A stretch of 64,000 nt of DNA, from the NCBI RefSeq assembly GCF_001423965.1, contig NZ_LMPV01000006.1, positions 434,001 to 498,000 on the forward strand, in the 5' to 3' direction. Below the pieces are notes generated by a model, which saw only the letters and a list, made by a program, of their open reading frames with translations, did no database searches and had not been told where the DNA came from. This DNA comes from Exiguobacterium sp. Leaf196 (GTDB lineage: Bacteria; Bacillota; Bacilli; Exiguobacteriales; Exiguobacteriaceae). Made by a program: the position numbers and the translations under genes. Of the stretch, positions 28,701-36,645 are shown piece after piece. Positions within the stretch are counted from its first letter, which is position 1, and each line of letters opens with the position of its first letter.

Positions 28701-28808
28701 ATCGAATAGCGCAATGTTTAATGTCTTTTCCTGCTTCAAGAACCAAATGGCAAATGGTGTCAGAACGAGTAAGACGACGATTGCGAACGTCCATTTATAA
28801 CGCCTCAT
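25761..28808 (-). CDS. Membrane-anchored TIM-barrel glycosidase-like protein
   Basis: A 1015-residue protein from the ATG at 28808; GGGAGG about 10 nt upstream excludes the longer frame to 28826. Residues 5-24 form a signal anchor, so the bulk is outside. Residues 30-180 look like a GATase/ThuA-type alpha/beta fold. A TIM barrel of glycoside hydrolase clan GH-A type spans about 380-740: PYFVKGVNIG and GVNTIRVY at the start, FVFGIEWLPE at strand 4 (Glu524, in place of the usual Asn-Glu) and MPLLVSEFGIP at strand 7 (Glu670). The C-terminus (VIDGKLDDWKGYAP and YLYLRID) resembles a CBM9/DOMON-like sugar-binding module. It could trim or transfer the polymer made by the GT2 enzyme. It is the first gene of the locus. 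Confidence 0.83.
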   Translation of the reverse strand: MRRYKWTFAIVVLLVLTPFAIWFLKQEKTLNIALFDYTNGTEEREHAGTTWLLNHLKIRNTQGQDYTYSDYINRYDGTQGKKMLQQASKADVLLFTDTYGKSYDVNGKKEHRGGLTTEDVELATEAISQGKTVVAEFNTAASPTSVERSNAFRQLFGTAWTGWIGRFFPDLTKLQGLEKNVVAQLKTQAKEKEFKLSGPGYVFINDSTEKAFFVNDDTPLLYKWDQNKGNAKDEVRYNYWFEILELDGGKQQAHFSWNPSKQTQAMLRKYQLPLEFPAYVTQGSGHYFAGDYTDVADIPRYYRYSGLDWFRKQFILDSAESESAFFWKIYAPTLTRILEDTKRISTQTAKVKPLSQTKVGNQELRTRAREGQDTLEMYQDGEWKPYFVKGVNIGLGRPGAFPGEHAISRNEYDRWLKEIGAMGVNTIRVYTLHPPAFYDALKAYNEQAKQPIYLMQGMWVEEKPFEELKNAFDPKFMKMTDTEAKRMVDVIHGNAVVKEVVGHASGTYTSDVSQYVSAFVFGIEWLPEAVVETNKKNKGTRFEGQYVTTTKEASPFESWLAGRMDTATAHEIKEYGTTRPIGSTNWPTTDPLKHPKEIEEEQDLVSIDFNHLKATKDFPGGLFASYHIYPYYPSFIKEEYSQKTDKGSESYARYLKKMKDYHDMPLLVSEFGIPSSRGKTHLGPNGFDQGHVSEKKQGELVAQLYQDIKDVKTAGGLVFIWQDEWFKRTWNTMDYDDANTRPRWSNVQTSEQHFGMLGFLRSDIVIDGKLDDWKGYAPVAENKDQAIYMTSDEAYLYLRIDRKKVEPTTLALSTKPNDGNTKVGPLMLDEGAEYRLTIDQKARIDVDARYDIFRYHYGLKMPFEMVKPPSDQKDSGKFVPIYQMLDYARRDPVTKKIVKPAVKWDTGVLHEGEPDDILTDISDITKPTVELRIPWMVLNMRDPSKHEIIGDFWKDGLEAKMITEGIEVTGQVGETRIPEKDRGFYNWAEWTNPQQREELKPVYRTMKKAFTEGGN

Positions 28809-28828
28809 ATTGGCATAGCCTCCCACTA

Positions 28829-28852
28829 GAACAATTTGTTCCTATCATTGTA
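28829..28852 (-). promoter_or_regulatory. Candidate promoter and operator of the polysaccharide locus
   Basis: On the minus strand TACAAT (28847-28852) is a likely -10, though no good -35 is seen. Overlapping the expected start is GAACAAATTGTTC (28829-28841), an inverted repeat with 6-bp arms. Its spacing differs by one from the LexA box (GAAC-N4-GTTC), so another regulator is more likely. Confidence 0.45.
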
Positions 28853-28941
28853 ACGTGAATCAAATGATGTTCATATAATGGAAATCAAAAATGTTGTAAG
28901 GAAATAATTAGATACTATTTTTAGATTACTTTAAACCCTCA

Positions 28942-28990
28942 TAAAAAAAACGTTTTGTTCTCCTATTATAGGAGAACAAAACGTTTCATT
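28942..28990 (-). terminator. Terminator after ysxC
   Basis: AAACGTTTTGTTCTCC and GGAGAACAAAACGTTT form a 16-bp stem with a 7-nt loop, followed by a long T-run on the minus strand. It closes the tig-clpX-lonA-ysxC region and separates it from the polysaccharide locus. Confidence 0.9.
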
Positions 28991-28992
28991 TT

Positions 28993-29574
28993 TTACAGAA
29001 GACGATAAATCGCTTCCCATGCGGCATCGACGCCTTCTCCTGTCTCAGATGAGAAAGGAATTAAGGTATCTTGACCATCAAATTGCAATTTACGTTTGAT
29101 TGCCGCGATATGTTTATCACGTTGACTCTTTTTGATTTTATCGAGTTTTGTCGCAACGACGATGACCGGTAGATCGTAATACTTCAAGAAATCGTACATC
29201 GTCACGTCATCCGCAGACGGATCATGTCGGATGTCGACGAGCTGTACGACACCTTTGAGGATTTCACGTTGTGTGAAGTACTTCTCCATCATCTTGCCCC
29301 ACGCTTCACGCTCCGTCTTCGAGACTTTCGCATACCCGTAACCCGGTACATCGACGAACATGACTTCATCATTGATGTTAAAGAAGTTCAAAGTTTGCGT
29401 TTTACCTGGTTTCGAAGATGTCCGCGCGAGTGCTTTTCGCTGAACCAGTTTATTGATGAAAGAGGACTTTCCGACATTCGATCGCCCTGCGAGTGCCACT
29501 TCTGGCAACAATGGCTCCGGATAATGTTCCGGGTTTACGCCACTCGTAATAAAATCAGCTTTATAAATTTTCAT
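28993..29574 (-). CDS. ysxC: Ribosome biogenesis GTPase YsxC/EngB
   Basis: Essential GTPase for late assembly of the 50S ribosomal subunit. 193 residues. The G motifs are clear: G1 GRSNVGKSS (31-39), G3 DVPGYG (75-80), G4 TKLDK (about 142-146) and G5 SSETGEG (about 174-180). The start lies 1 nt after the lonA stop, an order conserved with B. subtilis, so the two are co-expressed. Confidence 0.97.
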   Translation of the reverse strand: MKIYKADFITSGVNPEHYPEPLLPEVALAGRSNVGKSSFINKLVQRKALARTSSKPGKTQTLNFFNINDEVMFVDVPGYGYAKVSKTEREAWGKMMEKYFTQREILKGVVQLVDIRHDPSADDVTMYDFLKYYDLPVIVVATKLDKIKKSQRDKHIAAIKRKLQFDGQDTLIPFSSETGEGVDAAWEAIYRLL

Positions 29575-29575
29575 G

Positions 29576-31885
29576 TTACTCTCCTTTTAATGCATGTTCG
29601 AGCACTTGCTCCATCGTCGCGACCGGAATGAATTCCATTCCTGCGCGGACGCTTTCCGGGATATCATCGATGTCCCGCGTATTATCTTGTGGTAGAAGAA
29701 CGGTCGTCAAGCCCGCACGATGTGCTGCGAGTGACTTTTCCTTTAGTCCACCGATCGGTAAGACCCGTCCACGTAGTGTGATTTCACCTGTCATCCCGAC
29801 GTCCCGGCGAACCGGACGCTTCGTCAAGGCGGAAATCAGTGCTGTTGCCAGTGTGATACCAGCAGATGGACCATCTTTTGGTACAGCACCTTCAGGGACG
29901 TGGATGTGGATGTCTTGCGTTTCGTAGAAGTTCGGTTCGATGCCAAGGGACGTCGCATTTGCTCGGACGAAGCTGTACGCAGTCTGAGCGGACTCTTGCA
30001 TGACGTCACCGAGTTTCCCGGTTAACTGCAGTTTCCCTTTACCCGGAGCAAGACTGACTTCGATCGTCAACGTATCGCCCCCAAAAGCAGTATACGCTAA
30101 ACCAGTCACTGCGCCAATCATATCTTCTAGCTCGCCTTGACCATAACGATAGATCGGTTTACCTAGGAAATCATCTAGATTACGCTTCGTCACCGTCACC
30201 CGCTTCTTCTCACCCATCGCGATTTGTTTTGCTGCTTTCCGGCAAAGTGAGCCGAGGACACGTTCAAGATTTCGGACACCGGCTTCTCGTGTATAACGAC
30301 GAACTACTTCTTCTAGCGCGTCTGCTTTGACCGTCAATTGACTCTTTTTCAGACCGTGTTCAGCAAGTTGCTTCGATAATAGATGACGAACGGCAATTTC
30401 CGTCTTCTCTTGTTCCGTATAGCCACCAATCTGAATCAGTTCCATTCGGTCGAGCAACGGTCCTGGGATGTTCGAGACATCATTTGCTGTCGCAATGAAG
30501 AGGACATTTGATAAATCGAACGGTTCTTCGATGTAGTGATCGGAGAAGCTGTTGTTTTGTTCCGGATCAAGAACTTCAAGCATCGCGGACGATGGGTCAC
30601 CACGGAAGTCATTTGACATCTTATCAATCTCATCCAGTAAGAAGACCGGGTTGTTCGTTCCTGCTTGTTTTAAACCGCGGATGATTCGACCTGGCATCGC
30701 ACCGATATACGTCCGGCGATGTCCACGGATCTCCGCTTCATCGCGCACGCCACCAAGTGAGACGCGGACAAACTTCCGCTCGAGCGCTGTTGCGATCGAA
30801 CGAGCAAGCGACGTTTTCCCGACCCCCGGAGGACCTGATAAACAAAGAATCGGACCACGTAGCGAATCCGTCAATTGACGAACGGCGAGATACTCAAGAA
30901 TTCGTTCTTTGACCTTTTCTAAACCATAATGGTCCTCGTCGAGCTGTTCCGAAGCTGCTGAGACGTTCAAGAAATCGTCCGTTGCTTCGTTCCACGGTAA
31001 CGAGAAGAACCACTCGAGATAGTTACGAATGACCCCATGTTCGGGACTCGTTGCTGGTACGACAGCTAAACGACTGATTTCCTTCTCGACGTTCGCAACC
31101 GTCGTTTCCGGTAAATCAAGCATGGACAGTTGCTCTCGATATTTCGTCGCATCGCTTTCAACGGATGCCGACTCGCCACCGAGTTCTTGCTGAATCGTCT
31201 TCAATTGTTCCCGCAAGTAATACTCGCGTTGCGATTGTTCAATCGTCTTCTTCGTCCGTTCACGCATCTCACGTTCGAGTTCGACGACTTCATATTCATG
31301 TTTCATGACGTCAAGCAACATCAATCCCCGTTCGACCGGATCCTGTTGTTCGAGGAACTCCTGTTTCTTCGAGATATCGATCGGTAACTTCGACGTGATA
31401 TAGTCCGTCAATGAGTCGAGACGTTCATAGGTCTCGAACCGGCGACGCTCATCTGTTCCGATGCCTTTGATCCGAGAGACGAGTTGACCGAACTGTTCTT
31501 TAATTAGACGAACGAGCGCTTCTTGTTTCGCCCCTTTGATGTCCATCTTCTCGATTGGTTCGATGACTGCTTGATATCCTTCGTCCGTCTCCTCAACGTT
31601 TTCAATCCGGACGCGTTCCTTCCCGATAACACGAACACGAACTGTATCATTCCCAAGTTCACTCATCTTCGCGATTTGAACAAGTGTACCGACCTGATGC
31701 AACCCGTCGACAGACGGCTCTGCTTCTGGATCACGTTGCGTGACGACGACGAGATCGATCTCGTGTTCCTTTGATGCAAGTAAGGCTTTTAAGGATACCG
31801 GACGCCCGACATCAATCGTCAATCCGATCAACGGATACGCGACGACACCGCGTAACGGTAAAAGTGGATATTGTTTTTTCTTCAT
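29576..31885 (-). CDS. lonA: ATP-dependent protease La (LonA)
   Basis: Soluble AAA+ serine protease that degrades misfolded and regulatory proteins. 769 residues. The N-terminal substrate domain (1-300) has coiled coils. The AAA+ module has [11 protein letters not shown] (about 348-358) and FLLDEIDKM (about 413-421). The C-terminal peptidase has the catalytic Ser-Lys pair in [12 protein letters not shown] and [15 protein letters not shown]. subtilis has lonB between clpX and lonA; here lonA follows clpX directly after a terminator. The clpX-lonA gap has no obvious promoter apart from read-through, so partial read-through from clpX is likely. GGAGG precedes the ATG. Confidence 0.97.
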   Translation of the reverse strand: MKKKQYPLLPLRGVVAYPLIGLTIDVGRPVSLKALLASKEHEIDLVVVTQRDPEAEPSVDGLHQVGTLVQIAKMSELGNDTVRVRVIGKERVRIENVEETDEGYQAVIEPIEKMDIKGAKQEALVRLIKEQFGQLVSRIKGIGTDERRRFETYERLDSLTDYITSKLPIDISKKQEFLEQQDPVERGLMLLDVMKHEYEVVELEREMRERTKKTIEQSQREYYLREQLKTIQQELGGESASVESDATKYREQLSMLDLPETTVANVEKEISRLAVVPATSPEHGVIRNYLEWFFSLPWNEATDDFLNVSAASEQLDEDHYGLEKVKERILEYLAVRQLTDSLRGPILCLSGPPGVGKTSLARSIATALERKFVRVSLGGVRDEAEIRGHRRTYIGAMPGRIIRGLKQAGTNNPVFLLDEIDKMSNDFRGDPSSAMLEVLDPEQNNSFSDHYIEEPFDLSNVLFIATANDVSNIPGPLLDRMELIQIGGYTEQEKTEIAVRHLLSKQLAEHGLKKSQLTVKADALEEVVRRYTREAGVRNLERVLGSLCRKAAKQIAMGEKKRVTVTKRNLDDFLGKPIYRYGQGELEDMIGAVTGLAYTAFGGDTLTIEVSLAPGKGKLQLTGKLGDVMQESAQTAYSFVRANATSLGIEPNFYETQDIHIHVPEGAVPKDGPSAGITLATALISALTKRPVRRDVGMTGEITLRGRVLPIGGLKEKSLAAHRAGLTTVLLPQDNTRDIDDIPESVRAGMEFIPVATMEQVLEHALKGE

Positions 31886-31901
31886 TCGAATTCCTCCTAA
31901 A

Positions 31902-31939
31902 CAAAAAGACTCGGAAAGGCGTACAAGTAGCCTCCGAGC
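31902..31939 (-). terminator. Terminator between clpX and lonA
   Basis: GGCTCGGAGGC pairs with GCCTTTCCGAG (two-nt bulge) around an ACTTGTAC loop; TCTTTTTG follows on the minus strand. It probably lowers lonA transcription from the clpX promoter. Confidence 0.75.
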
Positions 31940-31954
31940 CGATTTGTCACGGTG

Positions 31955-33220
31955 TTACGCCGTTTCTTTTTCTTTCCCATGTTCAATTGTACCATCTTTC
32001 AACTCAAGCGTTGGACCGCGCTTACCAGTCAACGTTTCTGCTGTAATGATGACTTTCGCGATGTCTTCACGCGATGGAATTTCGAACATGATATCTAGCA
32101 TAGTTTCTTCGATGATTGAACGAAGACCACGCGCACCTGTTTTACGTTCGATTGCGAGCTTTGCAATCTCAAGAAGTGCATCTTCCGTGAAGTCGAGTTC
32201 GACATCATCAAGTTGAAGCATTTTCTTATATTGTTTCACGAGGGCGTTTTTCGGTTTCGTCAAGATTTGAACGAGTGCCTCTTCATCGAGTGGCTCGAGT
32301 GTTGCCATGACTGGCAAACGACCGATGAACTCAGGAATCAAACCAAACTTTTGAAGATCTTCTGGCAATGCGGCTGCTAGAATTTCTTTTTGTGTGAGGT
32401 TACGGTTCTCTGAATCGTTTCCGAAGCCGATGACTTTTTTACCGAGACGACGTTTGATCGACTGATCGATACCATCGAATGCTCCACCAACGATGAACAA
32501 GATGTTCGTCGTATCGATTTGGATGAATTCTTGATGCGGATGTTTGCGTCCACCTTGTGGCGGTACACTTGCAACAGTTCCTTCCAAAATCTTCAGCAAG
32601 GCTTGTTGAACACCCTCACCAGAAACATCACGTGTGATTGACGGATTTTCTGATTTACGAGCGATCTTATCGATCTCATCAATGTAGATGATTCCTTTTT
32701 CAGCCTTCTCGACATCGTAATCCGCTGCTTGGATGAGTTTCAACAAGATGTTCTCGACGTCTTCACCGACATAACCGGCTTCCGTCAAACTTGTTGCATC
32801 TGCAATCGCAAACGGTACGTTTAAGATACGTGCCATCGTTTGGGCAAGAAGTGTCTTACCGCTACCTGTTGGACCGATCATGACGATGTTTGATTTTGAG
32901 AGCTCGACATCATCTGCGCGACCACCAGCATTGATTCGTTTATAGTGATTATACATCGCTACAGATAACGATTTTTTCGCTTTTTCTTGACCGATGACAT
33001 AATCGTCAAGTGTCGTACGAATTTCATGCGGTTTTGGAACATTCTTCAGCTCGACTTCTTCTTCTGTACCGAGTTCTTCCTCTACGATTTCATTGCAGAG
33101 TTCGATACACTCGTCGCAAATGTAAACGCCAGGTCCAGCAACAAGTTTGCGTACTTGTTCTTGTGTCTTTCCACAGAAAGAACATTTTAGCTGACCTTTT
33201 TCTTCGTTGAATTTAAACAT
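31955..33220 (-). CDS. clpX: ClpX, ATPase subunit of ClpXP protease
   Basis: AAA+ unfoldase that feeds substrates to ClpP. 421 residues from the ATG at 33220 ([18 protein letters not shown]); the 19 further upstream residues in frame have no family match. The N-terminal zinc-binding domain has four Cys (CSFC, CDEC). Walker A is [11 protein letters not shown], Walker B is [10 protein letters not shown], and the sensor region [15 protein letters not shown] and the ClpP-binding IGF loop (VIGFGND) are intact. AAAGGGGTGG precedes the ATG. A near-perfect sigma-A promoter (33293-33322) lies upstream. A CtsR-like direct repeat lies further upstream. Confidence 0.97.
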   Translation of the reverse strand: MFKFNEEKGQLKCSFCGKTQEQVRKLVAGPGVYICDECIELCNEIVEEELGTEEEVELKNVPKPHEIRTTLDDYVIGQEKAKKSLSVAMYNHYKRINAGGRADDVELSKSNIVMIGPTGSGKTLLAQTMARILNVPFAIADATSLTEAGYVGEDVENILLKLIQAADYDVEKAEKGIIYIDEIDKIARKSENPSITRDVSGEGVQQALLKILEGTVASVPPQGGRKHPHQEFIQIDTTNILFIVGGAFDGIDQSIKRRLGKKVIGFGNDSENRNLTQKEILAAALPEDLQKFGLIPEFIGRLPVMATLEPLDEEALVQILTKPKNALVKQYKKMLQLDDVELDFTEDALLEIAKLAIERKTGARGLRSIIEETMLDIMFEIPSREDIAKVIITAETLTGKRGPTLELKDGTIEHGKEKETA

Positions 33221-33292
33221 AAAGGTCCACCCCTTTAACGTGGAAATTGTATGGATGCCTGTAGCATCCCGTCTCACGTTTTACTATTTATG

Positions 33293-33322
33293 ATTGTAGC
33301 ATGAACAAGGAAAGTCTTTCAA
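33293..33322 (-). promoter_or_regulatory. Sigma-A promoter of clpX
   Basis: TTGAAA (33317-33322) and TACAAT (33293-33298) on the minus strand are 18 nt apart. The start point falls about 65 nt ahead of the clpX ATG. Confidence 0.82.
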
Positions 33323-33368
33323 ATCCTGGACGAACGATTTACAGTTTGATGTCCTGAACCAAGGATTG

Positions 33369-33385
33369 TTTGTCCTTGTTTGACC
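33369..33385 (-). promoter_or_regulatory. CtsR-like operator upstream of clpX
   Basis: The minus strand reads GGTCAAACAAGGACAAA. The CtsR consensus is a tandem RGTCAAA-NAN-RGTCAAA; only one of the fixed bases differs (GGACAAA). The site lies between the tig terminator and the clpX promoter, about 46 nt upstream of the -35. CtsR sites usually overlap the promoter, so function is uncertain. Confidence 0.5.
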
Positions 33386-33392
33386 TATCGTA

Positions 33393-33436
33393 CAAAAAAA
33401 TCGACTCCAAGACCAGAAATTGGGCTTGAAGTCGAT
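33393..33436 (-). terminator. Terminator after tig
   Basis: ATCGACTTCAAG and CTTGGAGTCGAT form a 12-bp stem (one G-T pair) around a 13-nt loop, followed by seven T on the minus strand. It separates tig from clpX. Confidence 0.88.
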
Positions 33437-33454
33437 CGAAAACCATGAAATGGC

Positions 33455-34747
33455 TTATTTTGCTTTTGCGTTGTCGACGAGAACATCGATAGCTTTACGG
33501 AATTGAAGATCGCCTTTAAGCGTTTCAAGACCACCTTGTGGTGCAAGCATCGTTTCAAGTTGATCTGCAGGGATGTTGTAGAGTTCTGACATTGATTGAA
33601 GTTCAGTTTGTGTTTCTTCGTCTGTTACTTCAATTTTTTCGTCAGCAACGATTTGCTTAAGGACGAGACGTGCTTTAACGCGCTCTTCCGCTTGCTCTTT
33701 CATTTCAGAACGCATTGCCTCTTCTGTCGTTCCAGTCAACTGGAAGTACATGTTGAGGTCGATGCCTTGTGATTGAATACGTTGTGTGAACTCTTGAACC
33801 ATACGCTCGACTTCGTTTTCGACCATGACTTCTGGAAGATCAACTGTCGCGTTTTTCGTAGCCGCTTCGACTAACTCATCGCGCATTGAAGCATCAGCTT
33901 CTTGTTTGCGTGTGTTTTCGAGACGCGTACGGATTTTTGTTTTCAACTCGTCGAGGGAAGAAACTTCTTCATCCATCTCTTTTGCGAACTCATCTGTCAA
34001 TTCAGGGAGCTCTTGCGCTTTGACTTCATGGATTGTTACTTTGAATGTAACTGGTTTTCCAGCGAGTGATGCTTCGTGGTATTCCTCTGGGAATGTCACT
34101 TCAAGATCTTTTTGCTCGCCAGTTTTTAAACCGACCATTTGCTCTTCGAATCCAGGAATGAAGTTTCCAGAACCGATGACGAGTGAGTAGTTCTCAGCAG
34201 TTCCGCCGTCGAATTGGTTTTCCCCATCGAAACCTGCGAAGTCGAATACGACTGTATCGCCATTCTCGATGACGCCATCTTCTTTAACGACGAGTTCTGC
34301 ACCGCGTTCTTGCAATGTTTTGAGTTCAGCGTCGACGTCTTCGTCAGTAACGTTCGTTTCAACTGCTGTGTACTCAAGACCTTTGTACTCACCGAGTGTA
34401 GCTTCTGGCTCGATGACGAACGTGATTTTGAATTCGACTGGCTTGCCTTTTTCGAGTGTTTCAACGTCGATGTTTTCAAGCGCGATTGGCTCGATTCCTG
34501 ATTCGACGACTGCACCTTCGATTGTGTCCTTATAAAGGATATCGAGTGCATCTTGGTACAGTGCTTCTTCACCGTACATTTTGTTGAACATTGCGCGTGG
34601 CATTTTTCCTTTACGGAAACCTGGTGTGTTCAAAGTCTTAACGACTTTCTTGAACGCTTGGTCTACCGCTTTATCAAATGCTTCAGCAGGCGCTTCATAC
34701 GTGAGGACGCCGAGGCTACCTGATTGTTTTTCCCATTTTGCAGTCAT
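33455..34747 (-). CDS. tig: Trigger factor, ribosome-bound chaperone
   Basis: Ribosome-associated folding helper with peptidyl-prolyl isomerase activity. 430 residues from the ATG at 34747 (MTAKWEKQSGSLGVLTYE), with GGAGGG about 7 nt upstream. The ribosome-binding signature is GFRKGKMPRAMF (about 43-54). The central FKBP-like domain (about 155-240) has VVFDFAGFDG and NFIPGFEEQMVG. The long helical C-terminal domain follows. The order tig-clpX is conserved in Bacilli. The gene has its own promoter with an extended -10. Confidence 0.97.
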   Translation of the reverse strand: MTAKWEKQSGSLGVLTYEAPAEAFDKAVDQAFKKVVKTLNTPGFRKGKMPRAMFNKMYGEEALYQDALDILYKDTIEGAVVESGIEPIALENIDVETLEKGKPVEFKITFVIEPEATLGEYKGLEYTAVETNVTDEDVDAELKTLQERGAELVVKEDGVIENGDTVVFDFAGFDGENQFDGGTAENYSLVIGSGNFIPGFEEQMVGLKTGEQKDLEVTFPEEYHEASLAGKPVTFKVTIHEVKAQELPELTDEFAKEMDEEVSSLDELKTKIRTRLENTRKQEADASMRDELVEAATKNATVDLPEVMVENEVERMVQEFTQRIQSQGIDLNMYFQLTGTTEEAMRSEMKEQAEERVKARLVLKQIVADEKIEVTDEETQTELQSMSELYNIPADQLETMLAPQGGLETLKGDLQFRKAIDVLVDNAKAK

Positions 34748-34800
34748 GCTGAGTCCCTCCAAAATTGTCAATTAGCGTACATGTGTGTACAACAAGTCAC

Positions 34801-34809
34801 ATTATAGCA
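34801..34809 (-). promoter_or_regulatory. Extended -10 promoter of tig
   Basis: The minus strand reads TGCTATAAT, a perfect extended -10. No good -35 hexamer is visible at 16-18 nt. The start would lie about 45 nt ahead of the tig ATG. Confidence 0.65.
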
Positions 34810-34857
34810 CAATCGTTCTGACGATTACCACTGTTGAACGAATCGTTTCCAGATGTC

Positions 34858-35844
34858 TCAATCGAAGTAAATCTGCTCGAATGCGATGACTTCCGGATAG
34901 AGGATATGCACCCCCTGATATAATCGCTTCGCTAGCGGACTCAAGTCACGTTCCGGCTCTTCTTTTTCAAACGACAGACCGGCTAGTTCTTCGCATGCGA
35001 GAAGCCACTTCTCCATATCCGACCCGATTGCTTCTCGTTCTTCAAGATGAATCAACTGGTCCGAACGTAAGACGAGCAAGGCTCGAAAAGGATCCATTTT
35101 TTCTAATGTATGCATCGATGCGAGTAACGCTTGTTGTTCCTGTTGATGCGCAATCAGCACTTCTTCTAAATCTTGACGCGTCGAGATCGTCCAGTGTACA
35201 TCTAAATGTGGCACATAAATGTCTGCCGGATAGGACAGATGCTCAATCACACTTCCTAATAACTGATCGATGACGAGTAGGCTTTGATGTTCTGTATCCT
35301 GAGCACGAAGATACTTGTGTGTGATGTAGTCAAAGAGCGCAGGTGTCCGTTCGAATTCAGCACCAGCCAAATGGCGCATTTGTTCGACCCAGCTTCCATG
35401 TTGCAACACATGCATCAACGCCGTTCCGGAAGTTACAGTACTCTGAGTAACATTGTTTTTTTGAACCGGTGTCGTCTTTTGTTCTCGCACCGTCATCCGC
35501 TGTTTGATCTCGTCTAACCGAAGCGCAAGTCCATACGGCAGATACGGTGACGCCGAGCGTAGAGCGAGCTTCATTGGATACCGTTCTCCGAGTTCATAAA
35601 GAAAGAGTGCGAGCACTTGCTCCACACCCTCGACTTCAAGAAAACGTTCTGCTACAGTTTCGTATCGTTCACGGTCATGCAGTAATAGCGGTTGAATGAC
35701 ATAGAGTCGGTATAATACGTCTTCTCCTGTCAATTGGTCAGTCTCTAATTCCTTGACCAGCCGTTCCTGTTCAGATGCGGGCAAACGGAGGATGCGCACT
35801 CGTTCCGCTTCTAATTCGTGTTCCATCCAGCGGGATGTCCCCAT
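34858..35844 (-). CDS. Uncharacterised 328-residue soluble protein at the ysoA position
   Basis: I do not recognise this protein. It is soluble and mostly helical, with many Leu and Glu, an acidic N-terminus (MEHELEAERVRILRL) and no signal peptide or membrane span. The segment 118-145 is Thr/Gln/Asn-rich, a probable linker between two halves. AAAGGAG lies about 8 nt before the ATG. It follows the lipoprotein gene by 27 nt and precedes tig by about 110 nt. In B. subtilis this place is held by ysoA, a TPR-type protein of similar length (about 330 residues). The helical content and length suggest a diverged relative, but I see no clear TPR motif, so this stays a guess. Confidence 0.75.
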   Translation of the reverse strand: MGTSRWMEHELEAERVRILRLPASEQERLVKELETDQLTGEDVLYRLYVIQPLLLHDRERYETVAERFLEVEGVEQVLALFLYELGERYPMKLALRSASPYLPYGLALRLDEIKQRMTVREQKTTPVQKNNVTQSTVTSGTALMHVLQHGSWVEQMRHLAGAEFERTPALFDYITHKYLRAQDTEHQSLLVIDQLLGSVIEHLSYPADIYVPHLDVHWTISTRQDLEEVLIAHQQEQQALLASMHTLEKMDPFRALLVLRSDQLIHLEEREAIGSDMEKWLLACEELAGLSFEKEEPERDLSPLAKRLYQGVHILYPEVIAFEQIYFD

Positions 35845-35871
35845 TTTCCGACACTCCTTTTAATTCACTGT

Positions 35872-36420
35872 TCAGTTTGTGAATGGATCAAGCAATGATG
35901 TCCAGTTCGTGATCGCCTCTTGTAATTTCCCTGCTTGTTCGATGCCAAGACGATTTAATGTATCGAGAGAGACGTCTGTTTCAAGAAGTCGTGTGATATC
36001 TTCTGATTGATTCACGAATTGCTCGAGCTTTGCACTTAAATTTTGTAACTCTTGCGGTGGATTTTCAAGTCCCGCCAATCGTTGGTCGATTTGGTCCAGC
36101 TCTTGATTGAACTGATCAATCGTTCCGTTTTCCTTTAACTTTTCGACTTGTTGGTCGAGCGCTTGCTCCGGATTCGTGGATTCGCGTGCTTTCGCAGCCG
36201 CTTCATTCAAAGAAGAAGATAAGTCGGACGTGACTTGTGCCGTATCTTTCGCAATCCCTTGAAGTTCTCCAGCATAATCGACACTATTTTTCACATCGTT
36301 GACCTGTTGTTTTGCATCATCAACTGTATTTGAAATCTCACTACACCCTACAAGAAACGTACTGAGTAACAGGACTGTACCAACTTTCTTCCACATCGCT
36401 TTCATCCCTTTCGAGTTCAT
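35872..36420 (-). CDS. Lipoprotein with helical, coiled-coil-like body
   Basis: A 182-residue exported lipoprotein. Residues 9-26 (MWKKVGTVLLLSTFLVGC) form a lipoprotein signal with lipobox LVGC; Cys26 would carry the lipid. The mature part is rich in Asp, Gln, Asn and Glu and predicted helical (DDAKQQVNDVKNSV, LDQIDQRLAGLE). No enzyme motif is seen. The start is uncertain: the ATG at 36420 has AAGG 4 nt upstream, while the ATG at 36396 has AAAGGG 9 nt upstream and gives a cleaner signal peptide. It is followed closely by the 328-residue gene, so the two may work together. Function unknown. Confidence 0.75.
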   Translation of the reverse strand: MNSKGMKAMWKKVGTVLLLSTFLVGCSEISNTVDDAKQQVNDVKNSVDYAGELQGIAKDTAQVTSDLSSSLNEAAAKARESTNPEQALDQQVEKLKENGTIDQFNQELDQIDQRLAGLENPPQELQNLSAKLEQFVNQSEDITRLLETDVSLDTLNRLGIEQAGKLQEAITNWTSLLDPFTN

Positions 36421-36429
36421 GATACCTTA

Positions 36430-36435
36430 ATTATA
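36430..36435 (-). promoter_or_regulatory. Possible -10 element of the lipoprotein gene
   Basis: TATAAT on the minus strand, just downstream of the tRNA terminator T-run. The -35 would fall in the T-run and is poor. A start here would begin the transcript near 36423, which favours the ATG at 36396 over 36420. Confidence 0.35.
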
Positions 36436-36451
36436 AACGAAAATTGAAATA

Positions 36452-36485
36452 AAAAAAAGAGACCGCCCTCGTAAGGGCAGTCTCT
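36452..36485 (-). terminator. Terminator after tRNA-Arg
   Basis: AGAGACTGCCCT and AGGGCGGTCTCT form a 12-bp stem (one T-G pair) around a TACG loop, followed by eight T on the minus strand. Confidence 0.9.
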
Positions 36486-36498
36486 ATTTTAATTATAG

Positions 36499-36572
<74 letters not shown>

Positions 36573-36588
36573 GTGTCAACACGAATAA

Positions 36589-36617
36589 ACTATACTAGAA
36601 CAATTCTTTCGTGTCAA
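36589..36617 (-). promoter_or_regulatory. Sigma-A promoter of tRNA-Arg
   Basis: Consensus TTGACA (36612-36617) and TATAGT (36589-36594) on the minus strand with the ideal 17-nt spacing. The start would fall about 10 nt ahead of the tRNA. Confidence 0.9.
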
Positions 36618-36645
36618 TCACATTACAAAGATTGCATTTATTTTA

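Noticed and set aside
28829-28841. LexA (SOS) box at the polysaccharide locus
   Set aside because: The half-sites GAAC and GTTC are separated by five bases, not four, and no DNA repair gene follows.
31740-32216. 158-codon plus-strand open frame across the lonA 5' end and clpX 3' end
   Set aside because: Both genes are complete on the minus strand and a terminator lies between them. The frame has no domain or start signal.
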